The notes under the pieces were generated by a model that saw nothing but the letters and a program-made list of their open reading frames with translations, was not told where the DNA came from and made no database searches. This document shows positions 36,501 through 45,573 of a DNA stretch of 64,000 bases, one piece after another. The stretch is from an uncultured Flavobacteriales bacterium (GTDB lineage Bacteria; Bacteroidota; Bacteroidia; Flavobacteriales; Crocinitomicaceae), in NCBI GenBank assembly GCA_946480085.1, contig CAMLHZ010000006.1:124001-188000 (forward strand). Direction: 5' to 3'. Numbering within the stretch: position 1 is the stretch's first letter; each line of letters begins with the position of its first letter. The position numbers and the translations under genes are program-made.

Positions 36501-37075
36501 CAACAGGAACCTTAACAGATATGATCTGTGTTCATGCGGTTCCCGAAGCTGCATTTGTTTACAGTCCGCAACAGGTTTATTCGGATGGTCCCACGGTAAA
36601 CTTCACCAATGAATCCATCAACAACGATTTTAATGTTTGGACCTTTGGTGATGGTGGATCATCTACTTCTGTAGAACCTGAGCACACTTACCCGATTGGT
36701 GAAGTTGGAAGTTATGAAGTGATGCTGATTGTAACCACTCAATTCGGATGCGCTGATACAGCTGTGAAATCCGTACTCGTAAAAGATCAATTGATCTATT
36801 ACGTACCAAATACCTTTACACCCGACTCGGACGAAAACAATCCGGTATTTATTCCGGTGATGACCGCCGGGATGGATGAGAACGATTATCACCTGGAAAT
36901 CTACAACAGATGGGGCGAAATGGTTTTTGAAACCAGCGATATTCATGAAGGATGGGATGGAACTTTTAAAGGTAAAATGGCAGATACCGGAACTTACATC
37001 TGGAAATTGAGCTTCGGATTGATTGAAACAGACGGAAAGGAAACGGCAAAAGGACACGTTAATTTATTGCGCTAA
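33560..37075 (+). CDS. Large secreted protein with T9SS type-B (gliding-motility) C-terminal domain
   Basis: 1171 residues from ATG 33560, preferred over a TTG at 33479 because it starts the signal peptide (I-I-L-S-F-F-I-L-F-I-G-W-N, cleaved after AKAQ). The body is Thr/Asn/Gly-rich beta modules. An Ig-like repeat with G-G-T-W motifs appears at least three times, two lectin/CBM-like sandwiches lie near the start and at about 500-660, and two PKD domains near the end (F-S-W-N-L-G-D-G-T; V-W-T-F-G-D-G-G). The last ~90 residues are the CHU_C/type-B tail (V-P-N-T-F-T-P-D, then Y-N-R-W-G-E-M-V-F, then W-D-G-T-F-K-G). It is exported by T9SS and probably acts as an adhesin. Ligand unknown. Confidence 0.87.
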   Translation: MKQMCSKLNTIILSFFILFIGWNAKAQCTWTSYFYDNFEYTTVIPYIVPGTTYQNSPQTFAGCVHAGTRGLYLNFADGISGMVYDQPFTNVCVGANYRFSFWTRDAFSSSNNMTFRVVDASNNIIATQTVITNSTWQNVVMPSFIAPTSTIRFQIFTNIPGGPGNDAGLDELTLSVCSPPVANYTFSQCSSAGNTNLYSQITNGSSSNGTWTGPSALTNGYQGTFTPGTNTNGTYTYTIDAGGTCPDSVANVQVTSVATPNINPLGPINSCGPYTLPAITGTNLSGNQRYYTGINGTGTMYNTGAVISTSQTLYMYGGASGCSDQETVVINISAPVNAGNDNASSICGEGPTLLLNTYLSTGATTGGTWAETTAVPSGTFNNTTTSWNTNGLNQGTYTFTYTVPANGACPADVANISVLIGNVPAVNLGNDTTLCIGQNITLNAGTYDTYQWNNGSTNATKYVTNPGGTYWVKVGTLGANQIVNGGFESGNTGFTTQYTLGTGGTWGLLSNPGTYAITTSPNLVHSNFSSCQDHTAAPGVNQLVVNGASTPNTQVWCQTVPVQQNTSYQFGTWVSSVVADPNVAQLQFTINGVSLGANFSPSTTPCTWSQYTQTWQSMTTSNAQICIVNQNITGGGNDFAIDDITFRPVCYSTDTIVVNFSPNPVVNLGPDKAVCEGTTVTFDAGNAGMNYAWNSTETTQTISPTTTGNYSVVVTNQYGCHGTDNANVSFEVQKIAGNDSLDFTCSTNNAFELSDLLSANTTAGGTWSGLTAAFAGTLDVTDGSLGLTGQAGTFDFNYVVFGTNCPNDTSFIQLTVHQQPVAAPDQNLHFCNTVGDVHDFSGYLNHPFEPITGSWETSANVPAGSFNTATSVFDVGNIAHDNYQFNYILPSDPGCVNDTTTIDVKITAVPQIHFISDVTEGCQPLAVNFTNTSITQGNTTFSWNLGDGTNSSSSADVPNVYEAAACYDITLTATSDGLCSATGTLTDMICVHAVPEAAFVYSPQQVYSDGPTVNFTNESINNDFNVWTFGDGGSSTSVEPEHTYPIGEVGSYEVMLIVTTQFGCADTAVKSVLVKDQLIYYVPNTFTPDSDENNPVFIPVMTAGMDENDYHLEIYNRWGEMVFETSDIHEGWDGTFKGKMADTGTYIWKLSFGLIETDGKETAKGHVNLLR

Positions 37076-37168
37076 CCCTCCTGATTTTAGGACATTTGCA
37101 AAATCAAATTCGTTAATTTCCCTGTTTACAATTTTAGAGAGTATGAAATTGTTGTACTTTCGATATGT

Positions 37169-38845
37169 ATGACACACCTCAATTTACCCCGTTTCATTAA
37201 AAACAATTTCAGTTTCAAGCTGATACTTGTTTTTTTATTCTTGACATTGAGCAGTACTAAAGTTTCTGCCGCTGTGTTGACTTTGGAGCAGGCCAAAAAG
37301 GAAATTCTCCATATTGTTGAAACAGACAATGATCCTTCAAAAGCGTTATTGGAATTCATTACCGAACACAAAGCTGAATTTTTTGTGAGTAAAGAGGTGT
37401 GGTATCGTACCTGCAAGTTTGTTGTTAGCGAAGCAGAAAAACTTGAAGGAGATCATTTTGCTCACATCTGTACGGTTGTGGGTACTCGGATGCATTATCA
37501 CGGTTATTACGAGGATTCATTCTATTATTTGTACAAAGCGAATAAATCAATTAAGGAAGAGCCTCCGATAGATAAAACGTTTTATGCTTTTTTCCATGAA
37601 TCATATGGTTTATCGCTGTACTACTATGGTCGTTATTCTGATGCTAAGCGTGAACTTGTCGCCGCATTGAGATCGAAAAAGGTTTGGGAACCGGCCCCTT
37701 ACATTGGAATTCTGAATTCACTTGGTCTCGTTTATCGCGATCTGAAGAACATCGATTCAGCAAGGTATTACTTCAATCGAGCCCTAACCAAAGCAAAAAA
37801 GCACAATGAAAATGGGTGGATTGGAGTTATTTCAGGGAATTTGGGACATTTATGCTATTTGCAGGGGGATATCAAGAAAGCCGAGGAATTGGTGATGTAT
37901 GATTATATAGCGAGTCAAGAAAACAAACAAGAAGAAAGTGCGATTAATGCTGGACTGTTGTTGATACAAATTCACATTGAAGAAGGAAGATTGGCTGAAG
38001 CGAAGAAGATTCTGCAAAAAATTGAAAAATTGGTTTTTCGGGATAACTATCGAACCGATGAGTATAGAGTTCTTTATAAAGCACGGAATTTGGTTTATCA
38101 AGCAGAAGGCAATTATAAAGAAGCATTGGAAAATTATAAAATAGCTTCTTTATACGATGATACACTAAGAAGTCAAAAGACCGAAGAAAATCTTAAGAAA
38201 ACCGAATTCCAAATCAATTTCGAACAGAAACAAAGTGAATTGAGTTTAGTTCGGGAAAAAGAGAAATTCAATGAATGGACAATTACCATTCTCTCTCTAC
38301 TTATTGGAATAGTATTGATCGGTTCTATCATGATTATTCGGGGAATTCTGAAACGTAGAAAACGAGAAAATCAACTGCATGAATTGAAGAAGGAAAGAGT
38401 AGAACGCGAATTGGCACATGCCGAAAAAGAAATGCGCTTCATATTGAGTAATCTTATTGAGAAAAATGCAATTGTAGAACAGTTGACATCCGAAATTGAA
38501 GGTTTTCAAAACGACGTTGATTCTAAATTCAATGAAGAGCGTTCAAAAATGCTTGGACGTTTACAATCAATTACACTTTTAACTGATGACGATTGGCTCG
38601 AATTCAAGAAATTGTTCGAAAGATTGAATCCTAACTTCTTCTCGCGCTTGCTTTTGGCGGCTCCTGATCTTACAAATGCAGAAATTCGTTTGGTAACTCT
38701 GATAAAATTGAATCTATCCAATTTAGAAATGTCAAGAGTTCTGGGGATTTCACCTGATTCAGTTCGAAAAACAGCACTTCGTTTACGCAAAAAGTGGAAC
38801 ATTGAGCAACAAGAAGAGTTGGTTAAATTTGTGTTGAACTTGTGA
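37169..38845 (+). CDS. TPR sensor with membrane anchor and C-terminal LuxR-like HTH
   Basis: 558 residues. An N-terminal signal/anchor (about 17-35) is followed by TPR repeats through about residue 335 (Y-I-G-I-L-N-S-L-G-L-V-Y-R-D, then G-N-L-G-H-L-C-Y-L-Q-G-D). A membrane helix (about 371-392) leads to a cytosolic coiled coil and a C-terminal helix-turn-helix (L-T-N-A-E-I-R-L-V-T-L, then S-R-V-L-G-I-S-P-D-S-V-R-K). This is a common Bacteroidota one-component regulator design: periplasmic TPR input, DNA-binding output. It sits between T9SS cargo genes with no operon overlap and may regulate them. A TACTTTCG box ends 6 bp before the ATG. Confidence 0.85.
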   Translation: MTHLNLPRFIKNNFSFKLILVFLFLTLSSTKVSAAVLTLEQAKKEILHIVETDNDPSKALLEFITEHKAEFFVSKEVWYRTCKFVVSEAEKLEGDHFAHICTVVGTRMHYHGYYEDSFYYLYKANKSIKEEPPIDKTFYAFFHESYGLSLYYYGRYSDAKRELVAALRSKKVWEPAPYIGILNSLGLVYRDLKNIDSARYYFNRALTKAKKHNENGWIGVISGNLGHLCYLQGDIKKAEELVMYDYIASQENKQEESAINAGLLLIQIHIEEGRLAEAKKILQKIEKLVFRDNYRTDEYRVLYKARNLVYQAEGNYKEALENYKIASLYDDTLRSQKTEENLKKTEFQINFEQKQSELSLVREKEKFNEWTITILSLLIGIVLIGSIMIIRGILKRRKRENQLHELKKERVERELAHAEKEMRFILSNLIEKNAIVEQLTSEIEGFQNDVDSKFNEERSKMLGRLQSITLLTDDDWLEFKKLFERLNPNFFSRLLLAAPDLTNAEIRLVTLIKLNLSNLEMSRVLGISPDSVRKTALRLRKKWNIEQQEELVKFVLNL

Positions 38846-38920
38846 TTTTTCTATTTAATGTGTTGTTTTTAACTGTGATCTGTTTTCGCTGTTAGATATT
38901 TAAGTTTTTTGTCTCTTGTC

Positions 38921-38975
38921 TGTTTTTTGTCCCCCGTATTCATTGAGATTGCTGGGTTTTGATAATCTACTTTCG
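38921..38975 (+). promoter_or_regulatory. Promoter region of tandem cargo gene 1, T-tract/GTCCC element plus -7 box
   Basis: TACTTTCG (38968-38975) lies 32 bp before ATG 39000. TGTTTTTTGTCCCCCGTA starts at 38921, its TTG 38 bp from the -7 box. A second T-tract copy (TTTTTTGTCTC) is at 38905-38915. The same two-part layout with identical spacings occurs before the paralog at 42376. Confidence 0.45.
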
Positions 38976-38999
38976 TGACATCTTAAATACAAAAAACAC

Positions 39000-41900
39000 A
39001 TGAAAAACAAATTACTTTTTCTAAGAAGTAATTGGACTTCGTACTTAATGCGTTATGGTTTTCTACTAGCTGCACTATCTACTGTTGTACAATCTTCTGC
39101 TCAAACTACGGTTACCGTTGGAACTGGAACAGCTACCACTTCAAACGCGCCGATTACTGGATACTATGGGTATTCATACTCTCAAAACATCTATAAAGCA
39201 TCTGATATTATTGCTGCGGGTGCAACATCAATGGGAACAATTTCCAAAATTCGTTTTTTCTACGCTTCTGGTGGAAACAACAATGCTACTAACTGGACTG
39301 TTTACATTGGTCATACGGTAAAAAATTCATTTACCTCAACTACAGATTGGATCAATGCTGCATCTACGACTAACAGTTTCTCAGGTACTGTAACGTATCC
39401 GGCTGCTGGTAACTGGTTAGAAATAACTTTGTCAACACCTTTTCAATGGAATGGGGTGGACAATATTGTCATTGGAGTTGATGAAAATCAAGCAGGTTAT
39501 TCGAGCTCTACGTTGAATTGGAGACAAACAGGAACAGGAACTGATTATAGAACAATCTATTATTATTCAGATCCAACAAATCCAAATCCTGCATCGCCAC
39601 CAACTGCAATCGGACGACAACTTTACGCGCCGAATTTACAATTGGTTTGGACAATTGCACCTGCATGTACTGGAACGCCAAGTGCTGGTACAACAACTGT
39701 TAATGATGCTTCCATTTGTCCTGGACAATCGGTTAATCTAGGTGTGACTGGTGGACAATTTGAATCAGGGATCACTTACCAATGGCAAGAAAACACAGGT
39801 GCTGGTTGGACAGATATTAATGGCGCAACTGCATCAACAACAACTGCAACCAATGCGGTTACAACTGATTATCGTATTGTTCGTACATGTTCAACTTCCT
39901 TGTTGGCTGATACAGCCGCTCCAGTAAATGTTGTGATGAATACTAATCCAACAATTGTTATTGATCATACAGATATGGCCTTATGTGCTGGTGAACCAGC
40001 AAATCTAATCGCTTCAGGAGCTGATACATATCTTTGGTCACCAACTACCTTGTTAACCCCTTCCGCAACTTCACCGAATGTAAACGTAATTCCAGCTGCT
40101 ACAACCACCTATACAGTTGTAGGTACAACAACTGCTGGTTGTACAGGAACTGCAACTGCTTTGATTACCCCGCTACCATTTGCGCGCTCAAGTGCATCGT
40201 TTAGTCCAAGTGAGAATTGTACGTTTGGAACACCAATCACTTTATCTATTACGGATGTTCCTGCAGAAATTACAAGTGGTGGAACTTGGGAGTACAGATT
40301 TATGGCTGACGATGGAACAACAGTGCTTCAAGACTGGAGTTCAGTTGCAGATTATACATTTACTCCATCTAATGACGGAATCTATGATTTCTTCTATCAA
40401 ATGCGCTCAACGTCTTGTTTAGCAGATAATATTGATTCAGTTAAAGCTACCATTGTTGTAGGTTTCGGTACTGATTCTGTTGGAATCACAAATTTCAATT
40501 GTAACTCTGATGGTATCTTGAAAATGATGGGAACTTACGGTCAAACCGAAAATGAAGAAATTTATTCAAACCCACTTTCAGATCAAGTAACAATGACAGA
40601 TTTTGCTTTAGCAAACAGTGCTACGGTAACAGCTGGTCGTTTGGTGTTGACACCTTCTGCAACGAATGTCGCTGGATATGCAACACTCACAGTTCCAGGT
40701 TTTGTTCCAGGATTTAATAACGCTATGAAAGTATCGTTTGACATGACTGCTGATACGCCAATCAATATTTGGGGAACAGGTGGTGGAGATGGACTTTGTT
40801 ACTCTTTTGGTAACGATGCAACTCCTGCCGCAAACGGAAGTGGACACAACGGAAAAGGAACAAAATTGCGTTTGTCTTTTGACGGTGCTGCAAATGTTGA
40901 AAATGGAAATGTACCAGGAATTTACCTGGTTTACGGTTGGACAGCAACTGTACCTTTTGGACCAGCTAGTCCACAAACATTGGCGTACTCTTCAAATACT
41001 TCTACATGGAAAACGCTAACTGACGTTCCTGTAAGTATTGAAATCAATACAAATGGTCAGGTTACTGTAATCGTAGGCGGACAGGTTATTTTTGAAGATG
41101 TTCAATTGCCAGCGTCATATATGACGGAAGATGTAACTACATGGAAGCACTTGTTTTCTGGACAAACTGGAGGTGATGCTCTACGTCATGCAATATCTAA
41201 TCTTACGATTGAAAAAGGAAGTTTGTATTACGGAATTACAGCAGGTGGTTCAGTATTGGCTCCATCTTCCTGGCAACCAACGAAAACATTTTCAGATCTT
41301 CTTCCTGGTACTTATGATTTGTGGATTAGCAAAAATCAGGCTGGTACATGTTTGAAAAATATTGGAACATTCGAAATCCAAAACTTGAACCCGATTGTTG
41401 ATTTAGGAAACGACACAACTTTATGTGAAGGTGAAGTAATTATGTTGAACGCGGGAAATATTGGAGCAACATATATTTGGAGTGGAAACAATGTTTATAC
41501 GCAAACGTTTGAAGTTACAGAAGCTGGTTCGTACATCGCACATGTAGTGGATACGGTAGGTTGTACTGCAGTTGGAACAATCAATGTTGATTACAACGAA
41601 GCTCCCTCAGCAACCGGAATTTATTCTCAAGGCTCTTTCCCAACAATGAGTTTCTCAGTTCTTGGAGCACAAAATGCTTCCACTTACGACTGGAACTTTG
41701 GTGATGGAAACTCTGTTCAAAACGGTCCTGCATCGGTTTCTCATATGTACACACAAGACGGAACATTTACAGTTACTGTAACACTTACAAACGACTGTGG
41801 AACTGAAGTAGAGACAACATCAATTACAATTATTGATTACACTGGAGTTGGTGAGAATACAATTGAGGGAATGGAAGTTTATCCAAATCCAGCATCTTCA

Positions 41901-42095
41901 ACTGTAAACATTTCTATTCCGAATGCAGAAGCAAGTGAATTCCGTGTGTTCAGCATCTCAGGAGCAGAAGTTGTAGCAACAACATCATTCAATACAAATA
42001 CTGCAGTAGACGTTTCAGCTTGGGAAAGTGGAGTATACTTCCTGACTGTTACCAATGGTGGAATAACAACAACACAAAAAGTAGTAGTAGAATAG
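39000..42095 (+). CDS. Secreted lectin-like/PKD protein with T9SS type-A tail, paralog 1
   Basis: 1031 residues. The signal peptide is cleaved after SSAQ (about 35). An N-terminal beta domain (about 36-215) has W-T-V-Y-I-G-H-T and W-N-G-V-D-N-I-V-I-G-V-D-E-N. Ig-like segments follow (about 225-500), then a concanavalin-like lectin domain (about 520-745: G-G-D-G-L-C-Y-S-F-G, W-K-H-L-F-S-G). A further D-L-G-N-D-T-T-L-C-E-G module, a PKD domain (Y-D-W-N-F-G-D-G) and the Por secretion tail (V-Y-P-N-P-A-S-S-T) complete it. A surface adhesin or glycan binder is likely. The last 147 residues (885-1031) are identical to those of the next gene at the DNA level. Confidence 0.87.
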   Translation: MKNKLLFLRSNWTSYLMRYGFLLAALSTVVQSSAQTTVTVGTGTATTSNAPITGYYGYSYSQNIYKASDIIAAGATSMGTISKIRFFYASGGNNNATNWTVYIGHTVKNSFTSTTDWINAASTTNSFSGTVTYPAAGNWLEITLSTPFQWNGVDNIVIGVDENQAGYSSSTLNWRQTGTGTDYRTIYYYSDPTNPNPASPPTAIGRQLYAPNLQLVWTIAPACTGTPSAGTTTVNDASICPGQSVNLGVTGGQFESGITYQWQENTGAGWTDINGATASTTTATNAVTTDYRIVRTCSTSLLADTAAPVNVVMNTNPTIVIDHTDMALCAGEPANLIASGADTYLWSPTTLLTPSATSPNVNVIPAATTTYTVVGTTTAGCTGTATALITPLPFARSSASFSPSENCTFGTPITLSITDVPAEITSGGTWEYRFMADDGTTVLQDWSSVADYTFTPSNDGIYDFFYQMRSTSCLADNIDSVKATIVVGFGTDSVGITNFNCNSDGILKMMGTYGQTENEEIYSNPLSDQVTMTDFALANSATVTAGRLVLTPSATNVAGYATLTVPGFVPGFNNAMKVSFDMTADTPINIWGTGGGDGLCYSFGNDATPAANGSGHNGKGTKLRLSFDGAANVENGNVPGIYLVYGWTATVPFGPASPQTLAYSSNTSTWKTLTDVPVSIEINTNGQVTVIVGGQVIFEDVQLPASYMTEDVTTWKHLFSGQTGGDALRHAISNLTIEKGSLYYGITAGGSVLAPSSWQPTKTFSDLLPGTYDLWISKNQAGTCLKNIGTFEIQNLNPIVDLGNDTTLCEGEVIMLNAGNIGATYIWSGNNVYTQTFEVTEAGSYIAHVVDTVGCTAVGTINVDYNEAPSATGIYSQGSFPTMSFSVLGAQNASTYDWNFGDGNSVQNGPASVSHMYTQDGTFTVTVTLTNDCGTEVETTSITIIDYTGVGENTIEGMEVYPNPASSTVNISIPNAEASEFRVFSISGAEVVATTSFNTNTAVDVSAWESGVYFLTVTNGGITTTQKVVVE

Positions 42096-42114
42096 TTAGT
42101 AGTGTTACTATTCT
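41655..42114 (+). repeat. 460-bp exact repeat, copy 1 (matches 45034-45493)
   Basis: Base-by-base reading finds no difference between 41655-42114 and 45034-45493. The block covers the PKD domain, the sorting tail, the stop codon and the first 19 bases after it. Just upstream (41577-41654) about ten of 78 bases differ, so the change in identity is abrupt. Confidence 0.93.
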
Positions 42115-42119
42115 GCTCA

Positions 42120-42153
42120 AGCCCTGACGATTAATCGTCGGGGCTTTTTTTTT
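42120..42153 (+). terminator. Intrinsic terminator of cargo gene 1
   Basis: AGCCCTGACGAT / ATCGTCGGGGCT is a 12-bp stem with one G-T pair, followed by nine T. It begins only 5 bases after the identical block ends, so the two paralogs have unrelated terminators. Confidence 0.88.
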
Positions 42154-42297
42154 GCAAGTTATTGAGTATATGGAATTAAATCAATTTTGTATTCAAAACA
42201 ATCGTGTTCAGTTAAAGATGTTTTTAGAGATAATTGTGTTGATTTTAACTCTACGTACTTACACTGTTAGATATCTACTAAAAATTTAGTATTGTCC

Positions 42298-42351
42298 GCT
42301 TTTTGTCTCCTGTACTTACTTGGGTTCAGCACTAACGTTGGTCTAATTTCG
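42298..42351 (+). promoter_or_regulatory. Promoter region of tandem cargo gene 2, T-tract/GTCTCC element plus -7 box
   Basis: TAATTTCG (42344-42351) is 32 bp before ATG 42376. GCTTTTTGTCTCCTGTA (42298-42314) has its TTG 38 bp from the -7 box. CTGTTAGATAT is also shared with the upstream region of gene 1, so the promoter was duplicated with the gene. The remaining part of the 280-bp gap holds the gene 1 terminator and nothing else. Confidence 0.45.
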
Positions 42352-42375
42352 CGATATTATTAAACTAATAAACAC

Positions 42376-45300
42376 ATGAAACACAACTTACTTTCAAAAA
42401 GAAGTAATTGGACATCGTACTTATTGCGCTATGGTTTTTTTCTTGTCGCATTAACTACCGCTGGACTTACTTCAGCTCAAACTAACATTACGGTTGGTAC
42501 GGGTACAGGAACTACATCAAACGTTCCTTTAACTACAAACTACGGTTACAATTACACGCAGCAAATCTATTACGCTTCAGAGCTTACCGCTCAAGGTGTT
42601 GGTCAAGGTCAAATCAATAAGATTCGCTTTTATACGACTTCTGGTGCCCCTTTGAATAATACTGCCTGGACAGTTTATATTGGACATACCGCAAAAACGC
42701 AGTTTACATCAAATACAGATTGGGAAGTTATGGCCAATTTGACAACTGCGTTTAACGGTAACGTTACTTTTCCAGCTGCGAATAACTGGGTAGAGATTGT
42801 ATTGACTACTCCTTTTCAGTGGAATGGAACAAGTAACATTGTTATCGCAATTGATGAGAACACTGGTGGATTTGGTTCTTTGAACAGTTGGAGACAAACA
42901 ACAACTACTGGGGTAAATCGTTCTATTTACTATAGAAATGATGCGACGAATCCAGATCCGAACACACCACCAACGGCAACAGCTCGTTTAGCCCTTTATC
43001 CTAATTTACAGTTGGAGATGGTTCCAACCGTTGCTTGTTCAGGAACTCCTAATCATGCGAATGCAATTACAAACACAGCTAATGTTTGTACTGGGGGAAC
43101 AGCTAACTTGTCTTTGAATCAAAACTACTTTATCACAGACATTACATATCAATGGCAATTTAATGACGGAGTATCAGGTTGGGTAGATATCAATGGAGCA
43201 ACAAATGCTACATATGTCCCAACAAATATGACAGTAACTGGTGATTATCGCGCAACCGTGGGTTGTACATTATCAGGAATGAGCGATATTTCTGCAGAAA
43301 CCACAATTACTGTTAATCCTTATCCAGTAGTGACTATCGATCATACGGACATCGCGCTTTGCGGTGGAGAACCAGCAAACTTAACAGCTTCTGGAGCAGA
43401 TACATATGTTTGGTCACCAACAACGTTGTTGACACCATCTGCAACTTCTCCAACTGTGAATGTTATTCCTGCAACAACAACAACATATACAGTAGTTGGT
43501 ACAACTACTGCTGGGTGTTCAAGTTCTGCAACAACGTTAATTACACCACTTCCTTTTACACGTTCTACGGCATCTTTCAGTCCAAGCGAGAACTGTACGT
43601 TTGGAACACCAATTACGTTATCAATTACAGATGTTCCAGCTGAAATTACAAGTGGTGGAACATGGGAATACAGATTTATGGCAGAAGACGGAGCAACAGT
43701 TTTACAAGACTGGAGTTCAGTTGCTGATTACACATTTACTCCTTCAATTGATGGTACGTATGGATTCTTCTACCAAATGAGATCAACTTCTTGTTTGTCT
43801 GATAACATTGATTCAGTTTATGCAGATATCATTGTTGGTTTCGGAGCTGATACAGTTTTAATCACAAATTTCAATTGTAACTCTGATGGAATCTTAGCAA
43901 TGGATGGGACTTACGGACAGGTTGCTATCGATACGATCTATTCAAATCCTCTATCTGACCTTGCTACGATGACAGCATTTACTTTAGCTAATAATGCTTC
44001 AGTTACCGGTGGAAGATTGGTATTGACTCCTTCAGCTACAGGAAACGTAGGTTATGGAACATTAACTATTCCGAACTTCGAAATTGGTGCAAACAATGCA
44101 ATGAAAGTATCGTTCAACTTAACTGCAGACCAGCCAATCAATACTTTCGGAACTGGAGGTGCTGATGGAATTGCTTATTCTTTTGGTCCTGATGCTACTC
44201 CAGCTGGAAACGGAACAGGACACAATGGAAAAGGAACCAAATTGCGTTTGTCTTTTGATGCTGCCGGAAACGGAAGTGAGAATGGAAATGCTCCTGGAAT
44301 CTATTTAGTTTATGGTTGGACAGCAACGAATGCATTTGGTCCGGCGAGCCCTCAAACATTGGCTTACTCAACAAATACAGCTCTATGGAAAATTCACCAG
44401 GATGTTCCTGTAATTTTGGATATCAATGCAGAAGGTAAGGCAACAGTTACTGTTGGCGGTCAGGTTATTTTTGATAATATTCAACTTCCTGCTGCTTATA
44501 TGAACGAAGACGTAAGCACATGGAAACATTTATTCTCTGCTGCAACTGGTGGTGATGCAATGCGTCAAGCGGTTTCAAACTTAAACATTGAAGCAGGAAG
44601 TTTGCTTTACGGAATTACAGCAGGTGGAGCAACTTTGGCACCATCAACATGGCAATCAGAGGCAACTTTCGGAGACTTGCTACCAGGTACTTACGACCTT
44701 TGGATCTCTAAAGACGAAGCTGGTACTTGCTTGAAAAACATTGGAACATACGAGATCTTAAACTTGAATCCAATTGTTTCTTTGGGGAACGACACCACAT
44801 TGTGTGAAGGAGAATTAATGACATTGGATGCCGGAAACATTGGTGCAACTTATGTTTGGAGTGGTAACAACGTTTACACACAAACATTGGAGGTTTCTGA
44901 GGCAGGATCTTACATTGTTTATGTAACTGATACAGTTGGTTGTTTGGCAATTGGAACAATTAACGTTGATTACAACGAAGCTCCTTCTGCAACAGGGATT
45001 TATTCTCAAGGTTCTTTCCCAATGATGAGTTTTTCAGTTCTTGGAGCACAAAATGCTTCCACTTACGACTGGAACTTTGGTGATGGAAACTCTGTTCAAA
45101 ACGGTCCTGCATCGGTTTCTCATATGTACACACAAGACGGAACATTTACAGTTACTGTAACACTTACAAACGACTGTGGAACTGAAGTAGAGACAACATC
45201 AATTACAATTATTGATTACACTGGAGTTGGTGAGAATACAATTGAGGGAATGGAAGTTTATCCAAATCCAGCATCTTCAACTGTAAACATTTCTATTCCG

Positions 45301-45474
45301 AATGCAGAAGCAAGTGAATTCCGTGTGTTCAGCATCTCAGGAGCAGAAGTTGTAGCAACAACATCATTCAATACAAATACTGCAGTAGACGTTTCAGCTT
45401 GGGAAAGTGGAGTATACTTCCTGACTGTTACCAATGGTGGAATAACAACAACACAAAAAGTAGTAGTAGAATAG
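42376..45474 (+). CDS. Secreted lectin-like/PKD protein with T9SS type-A tail, paralog 2
   Basis: 1032 residues with the same domain order as the 39000 gene: signal peptide (cleaved after TSAQ), W-T-V-Y-I-G-H-T domain, Ig-like segments, lectin-like domain (G-G-A-D-G-I-A-Y-S-F-G), L-G-N-D-T-T-L-C-E-G module, PKD and type-A sorting tail. Most of the protein matches paralog 1 with many silent and some replacement changes. The N-terminal and the first Ig-like modules differ most. The final 147 residues are identical in DNA. It is a tandem duplicate, probably with altered ligand specificity in the variable first third (inference). Confidence 0.87.
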   Translation: MKHNLLSKRSNWTSYLLRYGFFLVALTTAGLTSAQTNITVGTGTGTTSNVPLTTNYGYNYTQQIYYASELTAQGVGQGQINKIRFYTTSGAPLNNTAWTVYIGHTAKTQFTSNTDWEVMANLTTAFNGNVTFPAANNWVEIVLTTPFQWNGTSNIVIAIDENTGGFGSLNSWRQTTTTGVNRSIYYRNDATNPDPNTPPTATARLALYPNLQLEMVPTVACSGTPNHANAITNTANVCTGGTANLSLNQNYFITDITYQWQFNDGVSGWVDINGATNATYVPTNMTVTGDYRATVGCTLSGMSDISAETTITVNPYPVVTIDHTDIALCGGEPANLTASGADTYVWSPTTLLTPSATSPTVNVIPATTTTYTVVGTTTAGCSSSATTLITPLPFTRSTASFSPSENCTFGTPITLSITDVPAEITSGGTWEYRFMAEDGATVLQDWSSVADYTFTPSIDGTYGFFYQMRSTSCLSDNIDSVYADIIVGFGADTVLITNFNCNSDGILAMDGTYGQVAIDTIYSNPLSDLATMTAFTLANNASVTGGRLVLTPSATGNVGYGTLTIPNFEIGANNAMKVSFNLTADQPINTFGTGGADGIAYSFGPDATPAGNGTGHNGKGTKLRLSFDAAGNGSENGNAPGIYLVYGWTATNAFGPASPQTLAYSTNTALWKIHQDVPVILDINAEGKATVTVGGQVIFDNIQLPAAYMNEDVSTWKHLFSAATGGDAMRQAVSNLNIEAGSLLYGITAGGATLAPSTWQSEATFGDLLPGTYDLWISKDEAGTCLKNIGTYEILNLNPIVSLGNDTTLCEGELMTLDAGNIGATYVWSGNNVYTQTLEVSEAGSYIVYVTDTVGCLAIGTINVDYNEAPSATGIYSQGSFPMMSFSVLGAQNASTYDWNFGDGNSVQNGPASVSHMYTQDGTFTVTVTLTNDCGTEVETTSITIIDYTGVGENTIEGMEVYPNPASSTVNISIPNAEASEFRVFSISGAEVVATTSFNTNTAVDVSAWESGVYFLTVTNGGITTTQKVVVE

Positions 45475-45493
45475 TTAGTAGTGTTACTATTCT
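45034..45493 (+). repeat. 460-bp exact repeat, copy 2 (matches 41655-42114)
   Basis: This is the second copy of the block described at 41655-42114, offset by 3379 bp. It ends 6 bp before an unrelated terminator. Confidence 0.93.
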
Positions 45494-45499
45494 ACTTCT

Positions 45500-45536
45500 G
45501 GCCCCGATCCCGTACATACTGGATCGGGGCCTTTTT
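45500..45536 (+). terminator. Intrinsic terminator of cargo gene 2
   Basis: A perfect 11-bp stem GGCCCCGATCC / GGATCGGGGCC with a 10-base loop, followed by TTTTT. Confidence 0.9.
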
Positions 45537-45573
45537 GTATTTTTCATTTTGAAAATAAAACTAACTTTAACCT

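Noticed and set aside
43359..43643. 94-residue frame in the second tandem cargo gene
   Set aside because: Alternate frame of Thr/Asn/Ser codon repeats (Cys/Asn/Tyr-rich), no start context or motif.
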